Positions 10,801 to 24,407 of a DNA stretch of 47,340 nt are shown here, one piece after another; position 1 is the stretch's first letter; each line of letters opens with the position of its first letter. A program made the translations under genes and the position numbers. The notes beneath the pieces were generated by a model, which saw only the letters and a list, made by a program, of their open reading frames with translations, was not told where the DNA came from and did not search any database. Source of the DNA: Saccoglossus kowalevskii (lineage: Eukaryota > Hemichordata > Enteropneusta > Harrimaniidae); assembly GCF_000003605.2 (NCBI RefSeq), contig NW_003135356.1:52043-99382 (forward strand), written 5' to 3'.

Positions 10801-13800
10801 ATGATTTGAAGGCATATTGGATTGTTAAACATTTGTTTAATTTCCAAGTCTTATGTAAACCTACTTTTCTATTATATTAGAAACTATTTTCTAATGAATC
10901 ATTTATGAATGACGTTTGAATGGACTTAAATGTAATTACAGTGATAATTTTTAATATATTTATGTGAGATTTCTATGATGTATGTGACATGCTATAAAAA
11001 GGGATTTGCTAACCGATGGGGCGATTAGTCAGCGACGTTGAAGGCATACTAATGGAACAACTAATGGGTCGACACTTTATAAATGACAGCAATGTTTTTA
11101 CGTAACATAAGTCACCTTCGACGAATTGTTTCCTTGATTAATCATGATCATTGCTCACACGCTTCAAATATTCAAAAAATTCATATTTTTCTTAGGAAAC
11201 AGAATTATGAAATTGAAAGTGGCAGGTGTGAAAATGCAAAATAACAAAAGTCACATGAGTATTGGGGAACGTGCGATGTTGCACCAGGGACACGTGAACA
11301 ACAGAAGTGTATATTGGTTGCACGGATGGATGGGTTTTAACAGTGGGCATATGTGATTTATTTACTTTCGAGAGGAACTGTGGTCGGATACGGAATAGGT
11401 GGGTGCCGGTACGACATTTCTTTCCCTAGATATTAAGCATGTCGTGGAATTGAATTGAGTATTAGGTGCCGCGTTTTTACTTAAGCACTCTGTGCTTTCA
11501 ATAAAATCGATGGGACACTGTGACAGTGGGAAGGTATTTTAAAAATCAACTGACAATCAATTGACAATCAGTTGGGTTAAGTTATAACAAGTTTGTCACG
11601 AAATGGTTATATAAGAGGAAACACAGTAATGTGGTATGTAGTTTCCGATAGCATGCTGTATAATGATCAAACGCCACTCCTCCAAAAAGGTATAATCAGT
11701 TGATGGCATACACAGCCAGACAAATATTATAAAAAAGAAATAATGAATATATAAAGAATCGTGTCGCAGTCATGGCAACAATATATTACGATTAGTACGA
11801 CGTAGTATTGACGATTATGCAAATAATGTGCTGGATTATGAAGGACCGCGGCAACCATGTAACAGTCGTAATTCCAACAATGCTACTTTTACAACATGTG
11901 TATTGCGGGTTAAACAAACAGCACTATGACTAGATGGTATGGGGAAGGGGGGGTCTTTATAAAATGAAATGCTATGATTTACGCCAAGTTTGGTGTTAGT
12001 GGGTGGAAAATTCGGTGAACACAAACGCGTGTTCATTTCATCTATTTTAAAACATGCTCTAATTCTGAAAAATGGCGGAATGCCCTTGTGATTGTTTGAA
12101 ACTAATTTACCGTGGTCACCTGTCAATCATTAGTCAAGCTGAAAAGGACTAGTCACAGATGGGACAGAATTATTGGCGGTTGATTTCAATTCAATCTTGT
12201 TATTTAGTTCATTCATCTAACGCGGGCGATGTTTTCACTGTTATCGAACCCACCCTAAACGATCCACTCTTTGTTGGTCGATAAAGTCATTCACAATGTA
12301 ATATCAATTCTATATCCTAACAATTTTGGGGTTGGATATTATATGTCGTGATCATTATTTTTGCTTACCCACAATGCATCGCGAAATTGAATATTTCCGT
12401 TTTTTTTAAAAGTATTTTTTGAAAAAATGCAGTGAAAATATTGCCAATATGTATACAACGTTTCTTCCCCACGAATACGATATGATACCTAGAAGTCACA
12501 TCCTGTGGTGACCGGAATGGACAGAATAAATGTTTTCCTTGGCAAACCGGTTACCGTATCATACGTCACTTAACAAACACGATATGTGAACAAAGAGAAA
12601 TTAATTATTTTTGTTTTCATTCCCGTGTTGACCGGGAATATAATGTCTTGTTTTCGTAAGCTAGTACATGTTTTATAGATCATGTGAACGGCAACATTGT
12701 AGTAGAGCTTTAATACATTCTCGTGGAAATGCTCTGATTTAGTGAAAGAAGAAAAACAATATGTGTCTTACTGGACTCGATATTCCTTAAACACAGTGAC
12801 TATTTTTGAAATCACTATATGTTTCCATTACAGTGGCGACTAGGACTAAACAACTATACGCGACAAAACACCACCATATTAGAACAAGGCTTACGATTGA
12901 AGTATAAATAGATATGGCATCGGAGTACGTGTAACTTTTATTCGCTGCATACTGTCTACCATACTGTAAATAACACTGTCTATATATGGCGAGCGTTGTC
13001 AGCTCAAATCGACTGACGATAAATCAAGTTGAATTTGATAACCGCCACGTATTTATTGGCGAATAATGTTGTTTTATCATTCGATCGTTACGGCCGACCA
13101 CATGAACAATATGGTCAGCATTAAAAGGGTCACTGGAAATATGAGAGATGGGGGTTAATGTTTGCTGTTACATCGAGGCGTGGATGGCGGGGATTAAACG
13201 GGACATGTGGCATACAAAAACAATCCTTCTTTTTCAGTTCAATCCATGAACGTCAAACTGATAACACATACACAAATAAAAACTACTGACCTGTTTAATA
13301 TTACTAGTTTATATATCGGTCCGAGGACAAATAGAGTTGTTTCTCAGTCTCCTGTCACCAAATACCGATCGTTGTCTATAGCGACGTACGACTGCAACAG
13401 AAAGAATGGTTGTTTTAGACAAGAGTTTGCACCAACGCGGTACTCATCGGGGTCGTCGAGAACTAAATCTGTTTACGTGTTTCATCGAATACAAACATCG
13501 AGTCGTCATCTGGGTTTAGAGAGGGTGTCTGACTGAATAGGCACCAAATACTTATTGATTTTAAAATTACATCTATCAATACCAAGTGAGTATTTCAGAT
13601 TATATCAGGTAATGGACATACATCCGGTATGCAACGCACGAGAGCCCGACCTGTCGTCTGCTTGGTGCCGACGCCAACTGTTTCGAGTTGTCAGTGGACA
13701 AGTGATATGACATATATAATTTGCATGATATTGGTTAAACACATTTGCGTGCCGATAAAGCCCGCCATCTATCAGCAAGCCACTGACTACACACAATGTT

Positions 13801-15348
13801 GGAGTGATGTAATGTAATAAGCGCAGCGATGGTTCGACCGAAGAGAAGCAACGGAAGTTGTTTATTGTGTGGCTGGTATAGATGAGCTTCTGACTTCATT
13901 TAAAGTGGCAGAGTTGTCGTGCTGCGTCGTCTTCGATAAAGGTCTCGCGCGGCTAATACAATGTTCAACTGTATACAATGTATACAATGTGTTTACTCTG
14001 CATTCGAACGTGCACTAAACGTCGACTGTGACGCGGAGCAACATTGTATGAAATTGCGCTTTGACCGATTAAGATATAGTTGTACGACTACAACTTTTGC
14101 ATTTATTTCATTCACGCGTTGTCGAAATATTGATATTAGGTGAACTATATAGTGAAAATCACACAAATAGCTGCGAAAAAAACAGAGAACCTGGTGGATT
14201 AAATGACGTTTTAGTCTTAGCGAGAACTTGAATACCACAAGCCACAGTGATTGAAACCCACAAATAGCACATTATATATTCATAAAGGCAGCCATATTGT
14301 CAATACTATAAACATATTTGATGTTCAGTCACGTATTCTGAGCACACATGCACAATAAAATCACAAACATAAAAGCAGGTGAAAACAACTGGAGCATACA
14401 TATTGCATTTCCTGGTTTCCATTTACCAGTTGCACGGTCAGCGAGCGAATGAAATTGCCGCCATATCTCGCAAGCCTTGGGCTAAATAACGAGAGTTTGA
14501 TTACAATATTTATTATTCATCTTGGTAATATAAAATACTCAAATGGCAATCAAGAAATGATAAACAGAAAGTTTCAAGCTGTTGGGAAAATGTGATTATG
14601 AGATAATCGACGGAACGTTGGTGTCAAAGTTGACGAAAAACGGCCCGGGGATGCGCACGGCAGAATACTAAATGCCATAATTCCCCCGGTATGTCTTTTT
14701 CTGTATTTTTTTTCGATATTTTTACATAACGATTATCATTTCCTATTGACTGTAGGTCTTATGCACGTTTATTTCGAGTAATAATTATTGATATTAGAGG
14801 TCAAAGATTAAAGACAACAAGATTAGAGAGGACATTGTATTCCTGCTCATTCTCACAAGCTGAGTTGCGTTTTTGACTCTGTCATTTTTGGGAATTTATA
14901 TTGACGTGAAAAATAAATTGAAGTGATATAAATAAACGCCAATTCACGGATTGACCTATGACCCCCAACTCTCTTATTTCTCGTGATTAGGTTCTATACA
15001 TTACACATATCTTATTATCATATAAACTGAATCTCTGAGAGGTTAAAGGTTATGCAAATTAAGTCAGTTGTCCTTGCCACAATATATATGATATGCATAT
15101 ATATACATATATATATCCCGACTCGTATCGTATTCTTTTTAAATTGTCACAGTCATCACAAGAATTCATGTTTGAACGCATTTACATTTCTTCAGAGCTC
15201 GATTTATGTTCATGATAGGGAGCGGCTACTCAATATGGTAACATCATGTTATTTTTGCTATAAACGAACATTTCTTAATTACGTTTTCATCAAAATCGCA
15301 TGTAATCTAATGCACGCATTCAAGAACCCAAAGAGTTACATTCTTGTG
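7851..15348. other. Long non-coding stretch, no gene recognised
   Basis: Frames here reach at most about 110 codons (the longest, 13207-13536, starts at GTG) and none carries a domain or motif I recognise. Minor items: TATA-like sequences at 9740, 10993 and 12903; a 7-G run at 11947-11953; a doubled GTATACAAT near 13971-13988; AT-rich ATATAT runs near 15080-15115. Confidence 0.35.
10991..11031 (+). promoter_or_regulatory. TATA-box-like candidate core promoter
   Basis: GCTATAAAAAGGG (10991-11003) is a close match to the animal TATA consensus. An initiator-like TTAGTCAG lies 32-39 bp downstream (11025-11032). An ATG at 11053 opens only 17 codons. In AT-rich DNA such matches arise by chance, so this is weak. 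Confidence 0.15.
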
Positions 15349-15522
15349 CGTGGGTGATACCCTGCCCTTCAGCTTGCGCGGGGATACCATTCTCTATATG
15401 GAACTATTGCCCTCTGCGTACCTCTGTTTGGGGAAAATGGCCCTATATTTGTCGTTACTTTCCTCTGCGCGGCAATACTGCCCTTTGTGTGGAGATACTG
15501 CCCTCGTGTGGAGGAGACTAGA
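15349..15522 (+). repeat. Degenerate minisatellite, period about 20 bp
   Basis: Units resembling GGAGATACTGCCCTCTGTG repeat about eight times; the last two, at about 15465-15510, are the clearest. Similar ATACTGCCC-centred units form the array at 18398-18730. The overlapping plus and minus ORFs are repeat artefacts. Confidence 0.7.
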
Positions 15523-18397
15523 GTTAACCGCGGTGCAGCCGTAGTAACATTCACCACAGAATAGGTTCAATACAAAATTGTGTTAACACAATTGAGAGAG
15601 TATACAATCATGGTGAATATTCAAATATATGTAAATGAGGACATCCATTTAAAAGTGGGTATTATTATTTGTCGTTATTCTGTCATACATCATAAATATA
15701 TTACAAAGATAAATTCGATTTTGCTCAGCGTATTAAAATAAACCTTGTAATCTTTAGCAACGACGTTCAAATGCTCATTAATATTAATAGAAAGGAACCC
15801 TTACAAGGGTCACAATTCGTTGTTTTTAATTTCGCTGCAACCCAGCTTTCGCCATTTATACACTTCCATAGTATTTAATTTAATTTTAAATTAATAAAAA
15901 CACAACAAATAAATAAGAGACTATATGCTAGGCTATGTTAATCTAAGTCGACGTCTTACTGCTTCCGATGTTGATGGCTGCTTTAGTAGTATATGTGATC
16001 CGATATTCCATATTCGCCAGATTGATTAGAATGAACATTGAGTGGTTACATAACAGTAACATAGCAAAGAGGACTCCTGCAATGACTTTTGTACAGACAT
16101 ATTTACGAACTATATCTCATCTTGAACCAAATAAGCATTATGTTACTTTACATTCTTACGTATGTTGTGTAACACGTGGCATGCAGACAAGGCGTCAGAC
16201 GGGACTTGTTTGCGGATGGCGACAGATGCTACTGGTTATAAACAAGACGTACGTGACCATATTATAGTTTTGTTGGTATGTAAATTATAGTGTAACCTTT
16301 TCACCTTACTACGCAGAATAATCATAATCTGTTTATATTATTTCCAAAATTCAAACAATTTTATCACGATAAATATAGTATTTTGTGTTCTAAACAATTA
16401 GTACCAATATTTTTTGACAGAAAAACAATCTACCTGCGCACTGAAGTTTGAAGACGCTACATCGTGTTTCACGCGATGAGCCTGGATGCAAGGATGATCT
16501 AGGCGTAGCAGGTGATTGAACCGATGTGGAACGATGATGAATGTGCCCAACTTTAGTTCAATCGCGACAATTGCCCATTTCGACTTAAATAAAAGAATCC
16601 CAACAATAGACAGTAAAGAAATCCTATTATATAAAACCTAAATGACGTGCATTTGATCAGTTAAGTTGATAAAAATATGAACTGCGACAGACCTCCAGTG
16701 ATTTGTGCTTGCGATTAAAGGATTGCATGTCTAGACATATTAGTCAGATTTGAATTACTAAAATACTGTCATCACGTCGGCAATAAACAATCCGTGGTTT
16801 CTGTCACGCTGGTGCACGGTGTTTTGTCCGATATAGTGCCGGAGTAGGTCCCTGTTCCGAAGGGTAGTGACAATGGTTGCGCAACTGGCTGCGAACGAGA
16901 CATCATAATGCATATCGTAATCAGACAAAATGCTACTTGATGCTGAAGCATGCACATCGACTATTGATAATACCATTTACCGAACATTACGTGTAAAAAA
17001 AACGATGACGTCATAACCTGCATTCTTTTATACAAAATGGGTATGATGCCATCGTTTGTGACATCGAAAACCCGCTGGACATGTGTCAGTCTTCTGCCAG
17101 GCCGGTCGTTGTTAACCACGTAACACACGTCGGACGTCCACTTTACGTCATTATACTTTAGCTAGATCGTATTCAACGACCGTTTTGTTTCGTTTTGCAT
17201 GTATCGCATATTGTTTGTTCGTATTAACTCTGAATTGGCATGATTGATCCCGTTCTCGCATACCTGGCGGAGCCAATTTTTCAGCATGGATTCTCTAATT
17301 TACATTGCGTCGTCTTCTGAAAAAGACAGAATGCTCTCTCTGCCTGGAAATCACAAATATTTAGCCAAATCAGTCAAATAATGGTCGCTCCTAAGCCAAA
17401 ACTAACGCTGCCGAGATATAACATACACAGGCATTTTATAATATTCTCACAGAAGCACTGCTGTCAAGACCCAGTCAACATCTCACTGGCACTCGACGAC
17501 ATGCACAAACACAGTTAATTGCAAAAACGAGCACAAATGCGCAATTTTCATTTCCACGTTTTACTATGGCAACCGTATTTTCAGACAGCTGCTCGGCTGT
17601 GAAAACGCGTGAAGTAGCGTGGATAGGAAATTAGTCGGTGGGAGAACAATCCGCTGGAACGGGCACGTAATTAGTTAACCTCATAGAGTACTTTCGAATC
17701 AGCTTTTTCTAACCGGTTAAACAAGGGTCGCCTTTATCAGTTTTCAACAAAATGTGTCTGATATAAACCACTTTATTATATCAGTAGCGCAAGCGATGAG
17801 TCTGATATTAAAACGTACCGGCTGTGTTGATAGTCTACATTTGCAAACTCGGTTATCAGGCTGTGAAGTCTCGAATAATTCAGATACAGTTATAGGCATC
17901 AGGCCACTATTACTTTACGAAGATTACATTCGAGCTGCTCCCTCTGAGCAAGTAGCCATAAAACAGGCACTTGAATTGGCGCCTGCCATTCTGGTGAAAC
18001 AATTGGCGTGGTCAATTGCTGTCCTAAATTACCGGGACAGTGCCGGATTATCAGAGTAGGCACGTTCTAGCGATTATAAAATTGTTAATACGGTCACTTA
18101 TTCGCCTTGCCTAGTGCTCTCCGTAACAATGTTACAAGTTTCGTCCGGAGCGTTCATCAAGTTATTTTAGAACATAGCATGACGTCATCGTTGACGTGTT
18201 ACGTACATTTAACTAAATTAAATTCTTAGCTGAAATGATCGTTTACTTTGAAGTAAGTTGTTGACTACTACATAGACCACGGCAAGATTACAATGCAATT
18301 ACGTCATTTTTGAACATTCCAATAAAGCAAAGAGATGAAACTCCTTATGGCAATAATGATTGTCAGTTTGACTGCCATATTTCACTAAATAGTCTAG
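15523..18397. other. Non-coding stretch, no gene recognised
   Basis: The largest frames are 15968-16267 (starts at TTG) and 17754-18059 (101 codons, starts at GTG). Neither shows a known motif, signal peptide or splice-flanked structure. I see no repeat families in this stretch. Confidence 0.35.
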
Positions 18398-18730
18398 CCG
18401 GTATTATACGGTACTGCCCGGTACTGTTGGATACTGACCGGTAGGCTGACAAACTTCTCTGGAAGGAGAAATACAGCCCGATATGCAGATATATTGCCCG
18501 GTCAGTAAACGTAATGCCGGATAAGTAGACATATTTCCCGGCAAAGAGACATACTACCCGATAAATAATCAGATTTTCATATAGACATAATCATATAGAC
18601 ATGCTTCCCTGTAATTTGGTGTCCACTTACCAACCGGTAGCTACTGTCCGGTATATAGTTCTACGTTCTATTGTCCGATAAGTAGACTTTTTGACTGTGA
18701 ACATACAACCAGGCAGGGAGACGGACATAA
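18398..18730 (+). repeat. Degenerate minisatellite, period about 20 bp, CCCGGTA core
   Basis: Units resembling AGACATACTGCCCGGTAAGT recur at roughly 19-21 base spacing (for example around 18495, 18515, 18535 and 18555), with a more decayed middle. The shared ATACTGCCC core ties it to the array at 15349-15522. Confidence 0.7.
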
Positions 18731-21700
18731 TATATAACAAGGTTGTAAATTATTACACTGTGGTTGTGAATGGAATGTTGACACATGATTTGTGAGACAA
18801 TGCAAACATTCGAAAGTGCAAGCGATTTTTTGTTATATTTTTAGCAAGCGCCCCATAGCTTAAATGGTCGTCTGCCACGTCCACACTTTTGATATACAGT
18901 AGATGAAAGATATATTTTCTACCTGAGGTGAATGGCCATAGTAATGTTATCAACATTTCGCATTATTCAACATATCGGCATCGCTTCTATGGTTTTTTTT
19001 CATCAGGTCTCTTTGAGCAGAATTATTTTTTGAACCGATTTTCACGTAAAGCGAATGTTGTGCTATGAATCACTTCATTACGTAGCTGATTTGATTAGAG
19101 GGTCATTCTCACACATTTTAATATGACAGGTCATGGAATGATTTTTTTTAACGAAATATATCAAAAAACGGAAGTTTCTAATTTCGTGTGCTCGAAATGA
19201 CTACGTCAGAGAGAGGACGACACGCTGATAAGCTAGGTCAATAACATTGTTTGCAAATAGAGCAAAAGAATCCCGCCTTGCGCCGTTGGACGTATCTATT
19301 AGTTCACAGTGGACGTGTGTGCTCTTACAAAAATAGCTGTTGCCAGCACAATATGACACTGGACTACATTCTATAGGAAGTATGTCTAGGTCGCGATTCT
19401 GTTTGGTACACCGCTGTGGTCAAACGCCAAATATGCGCGTAATTATTGGCCACTGTTTCGCAACTACATGTAGTAGTGAAAGGCCGGAAACCGATTTACA
19501 ATCCATCTATGTAATGTATGTACTCGCAATTTGCACATCAGATTAGACCTTTCTAAGGTCTGTGGTTAGACAAGGCAATGTCGTCAACTGTAGCTTGACA
19601 CAACGGTCAATATATAATATACATGGTATATTATATTAGTATGTTTTCAGCAATTTGGGCACCAATTTTAATACCATCATGTGAATTATTTCTGTAATCA
19701 ATTTCTCATATCCGTATTGCCCTGTTGTGCTTAAGTTGATGGCTGTGTCCGAAATTTATTATAAACATGTCAGATTCAAGAGCAGTAGATTAAATTTTAC
19801 AGTTCTCTGTGTGGGGCCTCTTAAACATTTATAATGTTGTGGGGTGACGCCTAGCATAAAACCGGTTGAACTTTAAAGTGAGCATTGAACGAGGTAATTG
19901 TAGAATGTACGGACCTCTTCAAAAAGTAACTACGAGAAAGACTGGACAGATCATGATGATTTTAGAATGCCTGGTTCTTTTTTGAAGGGGCTGTGACGGG
20001 AGTGGTCAAATCAGAAGAGAGAGGAGGGAACGCTGGGCGAACCTATACATAACATAGCATAGCTAAATTTAAACAGTCGCAGTCACCAGAGTCTCCGCTG
20101 TCAAAAGTATGAGTGTAACATATGTGAAATCATACAAGCAGGATATTTAAATATGTTTATATTGGTCTATCATGGCGCATTTTTTCGGCAACAATAACAT
20201 TGTTGCAACCCCACGAACTCGCCCGTCGACTGAGGGCAAAGATAAAACACACAAGCCTGCGGCATGATTAAAAAGAATAATTACGGCACATGAACGTAAG
20301 TGTTAAAAGTTTGAGTTACTGACTGTGGGTGTCAAAGCGCAGTGGTGGTCGCGCAGCGCGTGTTCGAATTCCATGTAAATAAACAATGTATTTTACACGC
20401 GTTGTATACGTCGCTAGGAGTCCCATATCGCACAGGACGCGACACTACGACTGCCACCATTTAAGCAACAATATATTTTGTGCGTTAATTTAACTGTTGA
20501 TAACATTTCGAGTTAATAACATCGACTTATGATTTTAACGTGGTTTTAGAAAACTAGGCGTGGTGTTTAAAATATGGGCGTCTTCGGTTTGTAACTCTAT
20601 GTATGGTCGAACAGTTCAGCGTCTGATTTTCTGATGGTATAGGTATCGCGCTAAAAATATAGATAAACGATCCTTTTTATGAAATTACATCACAGTCATG
20701 AACTGCCATGCACAACTCAGCACAGATATTTCATTTATAATTTATTCTGAGCACAGGGCGTTGGTTAATGCACATGACCCCGGTATGTGGGGTAGATTCT
20801 TTTCTTGAAATAAAAATGAATATCAGGTTGCTCGCTCGCAGTGAAGAAGATGGGTTATTTGCAATAACCTCGTGCTGGTATGTCGGTATCAACGTACTAT
20901 TCCGAACATAGCACTACGGCGGTGCAAGTACGTTCCGTGGTGATTCTGGTATTCCGTCAGCTGAAATAAATAGCGTAGATAAACAGAGACATCTCAGAAA
21001 AGAGTATCCACTGTGAGCTCATCAAGTGAAATATAAAACTCACAAGCTTTGTACTAAATTGTTCCAGACGTTTATCTATCAAAACAATGTTAATCACATA
21101 CGCCATAGTGCATAGAGTATTGTGTTTATTGTGTAAATATGGGAAAAGTGAGGTTGTACCGACGTGCAATTAAACATCCGTAGTAGTATATTTACGGGAG
21201 GCTGTGGTTGACAATTGAAAAAAAATGTGTTCATGGTTAAGTCGGGAGGTATTTGCTGTCACATCAGGGACGAAATGAGACGAGGGGCACATTCTTGTCA
21301 TTCCTCTTTCTCGCATCAGGTGAATTATAGACATGATAATTAGAAACTTGATTTGTCAAATCGCGTCTTTTCGACTGCCATTGCTGAAAACAACTTTTTT
21401 TCAGGCAAATAAGTGTTTTAGAATTGATAGTAAGCGAATGCTCCTTCCAGGGTGCAAAACGTATGGAGCAGGCAATCCTCGTCAGTCATGAAGTTTTCCC
21501 CCGTTTTTTATTCACAGTGGCATACTGTAAACGTTCTTGGCTGAATTATTCTTCTCTCGTCATATCCGTTTTGAGATACAAGCTTAGAAAAAAGTAGTGC
21601 GTGATAAAACTACACTCTCGCCTGATTCCTGTACATTGGTACATACATGTACGAAATTGTAGCACACTTAACAATGTCTACAGACATTGTAACTTTGGGA

Positions 21701-22937
21701 GACGCAGTCCATCGTTTAGAAAGTCTTGAGTTTGAGTTTTCGCAAAATGTTTAATTTTTTTTTGGCGTGGCATATTGTCTCTGAGTGGGCAATTACCCAA
21801 AACGTGCATCAATTTTCGGTAGATTGAACTTCCACGTATAAGTGCTTTTAACTTTGATCTAAGGTTTACAGCATCTCAGTTTTGTGGAATATGTATCAGT
21901 ATTGACAGACGTCTGTCATTACGACGTCACTCCACATATAATCATGCACGGACGAATACACAATGCAAAACATTAACGTATCGATTTTCCGCCATAAACT
22001 GCAGATCACACTCGCTCGAGCACACAATAGCGAATAATAGAACGAAACAGCTTGAGGTCGAAAAGTGGTAAACTACAAAGATTTTGCGAACTTAATCTGC
22101 TCGTTCAGACTGGCAATAACTCAGACAGGTCATTACCACCGTGGAATGTCAACATCATGTAAATCACACACAACACTGTCAAGCATCCTATATCAACGGG
22201 AAATTATGTTCCGTGGCACATTCGTCCAGGGAGCGAAAATATGTTCTCACACGGCTAGTTATTTCACGAATTCCTGACTGGTTAGACTTTTTATTCAAAA
22301 AACTCATGGACGGGGTAATTGTTTCAATCATATCGGTGATAAGCTGTAATTTACACCGTCTTGGGGTGCTCTTGAGACCCGGTACACGATGTGCGTCTGT
22401 TTTATATTTCCAGCATTCTCCGTTTAACGACTAAGTTAACTTTGTCTTGTATTTTTTTCAATCTAGAGTTACGCCACAAGTGCCCTTTCCACATAATTCA
22501 AATGTGATCAGTTAATCAACCCTGTTGCTCCAAATACCGCCCCCAGAAGGAAGTGGCATAACAATCATTTGGTTGGTTTAGTGGTGAAGACGTCTGCTGG
22601 TCCAGAGGAAAACTGGCTCTGTCGTGGCATGGAATCGGTCATACGCCTTGTTCAGTGTATTTTATTTGTTTATTCTCACGTGAACTCAATCAAAATGTAA
22701 CACGTAGGCTAATGCACGCATCTACCGATGCACGTTCGCAACTATCAATGTCTAGACATCCCACGGCAACAATGATGCTGCGTTTTTTTACTTGAACCTG
22801 GGGGACACATGTCCCTCAGTTTGACAACGACTGGATGCCATATTGCCATCACTGAATACCTGCTGCTGATTGTTTCGCCGACCAAGGGATTAAAATCTGT
22901 AATCACCCTGATGAGTGGGCAGACACGGCAGCCATTA
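18731..22937. other. Non-coding stretch with small palindromes
   Basis: No protein-like frame. Noted: an AT hairpin TAATATAC/GTATATTA around 19612-19636; a tRNA-promoter-like pair of motifs near 20334-20371 (AGCGCAGTGG and GTTCGAATTCC) that is too compact for a tRNA; and ACAATGTC/GACATTGT at about 21671-21690, an 8-bp stem with a 4-nt loop. Confidence 0.35.
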
Positions 22938-23090
22938 AAGCGGACGGGTCGTCACATGCGCACGCGCGGCAATTGAGTCCCAAGCGATGATAACAACACA
23001 CGCTAAGAGCAAAGGCTCATGGGTAGACGCTTGTAAACAATGACGCGCTATGGCAATCTGACGCATGCGTAGGTGACGACTCCCTCGCTG
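22938..23090 (+). mobile_element. MITE, AAGCGG family, copy 1 (153 bp)
   Basis: The terminal inverted repeats start AAGCGGACGGGTCGTCAC and end GGTGACGACTCCCTCGCTG, and the flanks read TA (22936-22937 and 23091-23092). The internal segment with CCCAAGCGATGATAACA and TTGTAAACAATGAC is shared with the copies at 30410, 36697 and 39259. If the outer A belongs to the target site, the duplication could instead be TTAA, with one mutated base on the right. The ends carry TGCGCA/GCATGCG, resembling NRF1 sites. It is non-coding and non-autonomous. Confidence 0.9.
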
Positions 23091-24268
23091 TAAGCCACAC
23101 ATGGGGTGTCTTCACGTATCCCATATACTAATCACTCATACTGGTTAACGACATTACTCACTGGATTAAAATTGAGGACAAAACAAATCAGGAAGTCAGA
23201 AAGGAGGTTTTATGTCCATACACCTGTCGCGCGATTAAATTGCTTCCAAAGGAACGTAGTGTATGGGGACATCTCGCAGTTGAAAGTACTGACAGCTCCC
23301 TGGATCGATACCACGGCAAATTTGGCTCAAAACTTAAGAGCATTTGAAGAATACATCTTGTAACGTACTATTTTTCTGTGCGGATTAATTTAAGCGACAC
23401 ATTGTGACAACAGAAACTCGTATCAAGGCGCTAGATTGCGTGAACGCCAAAGAATGATATCTCCTATATATTATGTCAACAGTTCATTGACAAGCATAAG
23501 CAAGTATGTAAACGATTTGGTAAAACATGGAGGTAAACGACAGTTACCTCCATGGTAAAAACTAATCGTTTTTCTACAAGCATGTCGGACTAGTAACACA
23601 TACGCATTGATGCAGACTAAAAACTGTGATATTATCAATTTTACGAACATTTTTTTTTTGTAATTTTGTACATGGGCTTTCACGGAGAGATTTAATATTT
23701 GTAATATAATATATAATGTATTTTTTTATTAGTTGGCAGTATAAGAATGTTGTAAATAAACTCACTAACTGAACGAACTTAAGGGAGTACACATCAAATT
23801 ATGTTCAAATAAATGTCACGGGTATACGAGCAGTTACTAGTCGTATTCATTCTACATCATATACAGGAGTAAGATTTAAGTAATCGCTTATGTTTGTATA
23901 TCGGTAAAATCCAATTGCGTTCGCGCAAGGGAGGAAACAACATCTATCATGGGCAAAGAACACCGAAACATGTTCAAGAATATACTAGTTTTACTGTGCA
24001 TTCCTTTTAACCATGTTTACCCAGTACATTAACCAGGAAGGTATTAACTGTTGGATTTATGGTTAAACAAAACAATGACAAAACAAATTCAGAAAGTTCA
24101 GAGTAAACTGTCTCATCGTCAGCGCATTTTTTTCGAGAATAATGTGCACGCGTTGATTGTCAGGTTCGTAATTGCATACCGAAACTGACTTTTAGCTATG
24201 AATATGATAGTACATCTTCCAAGTAGACATTGAATACAACGCAGTTGTGGGCGCCTAACCTGGGCTAA
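23091..24268. other. Non-coding stretch with one stable hairpin
   Basis: No protein-like frame. The only structure is the hairpin at 23510-23571, listed separately. Confidence 0.35.
23510..23571. repeat. Two-tier hairpin
   Basis: The inner stem CATGGAGGTAA (23526-23536) pairs perfectly with TTACCTCCATG (23544-23554) around a 7-nt loop. Outside it, AAACGATT (23510-23517) pairs with AATCGTTT (23564-23571). The 8-9 nt between the tiers do not pair. It may be a decayed small inverted-repeat element; nothing shows that it is transcribed. Confidence 0.6.
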
Positions 24269-24407
24269 GCGTTCGTGCACACTTCGTTAGCCCGTGCTAA
24301 GGGTTTAGCGGATAGTAAAAACAGGCCATATTTAGCTCATGCTTACCGTTTCTTAGCACGGCACGGGCTTACATTTTAGTCCGTGTTAAGTAGCTGTACG
24401 CGAACGC
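24269..24407. mobile_element. Palindromic block, MITE-like
   Basis: The outer arms GCGTTCGTGCAC (24269-24280) and GTACGCGAACGC (24396-24407) are inverted at 10 of 12 positions. Inside, TTAGCCCGTGCTAAG (24287-24301) and CTTAGCACGGCACGGGCTTA (24352-24371) form a second inverted pair, and a third related word, TAGTCCGTGTTAAG, follows. The nested symmetry suggests a foldback element. No target duplication was found. Confidence 0.45.

Noticed and set aside
12901-12912. TATAAATAG as a TATA box
   Set aside because: No initiator, start codon or exon-like sequence follows at a suitable distance; frequent by chance in AT-rich DNA.
17754-18059. 101-codon plus-strand frame
   Set aside because: It starts at GTG and has no recognisable domain or flanking signals.
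20334-20371. AGCGCAGTGG and GTTCGAATTCC as box A and box B of a tRNA
   Set aside because: The boxes are only about 18 bp apart, too close for a tRNA or typical SINE head, and no stems close.
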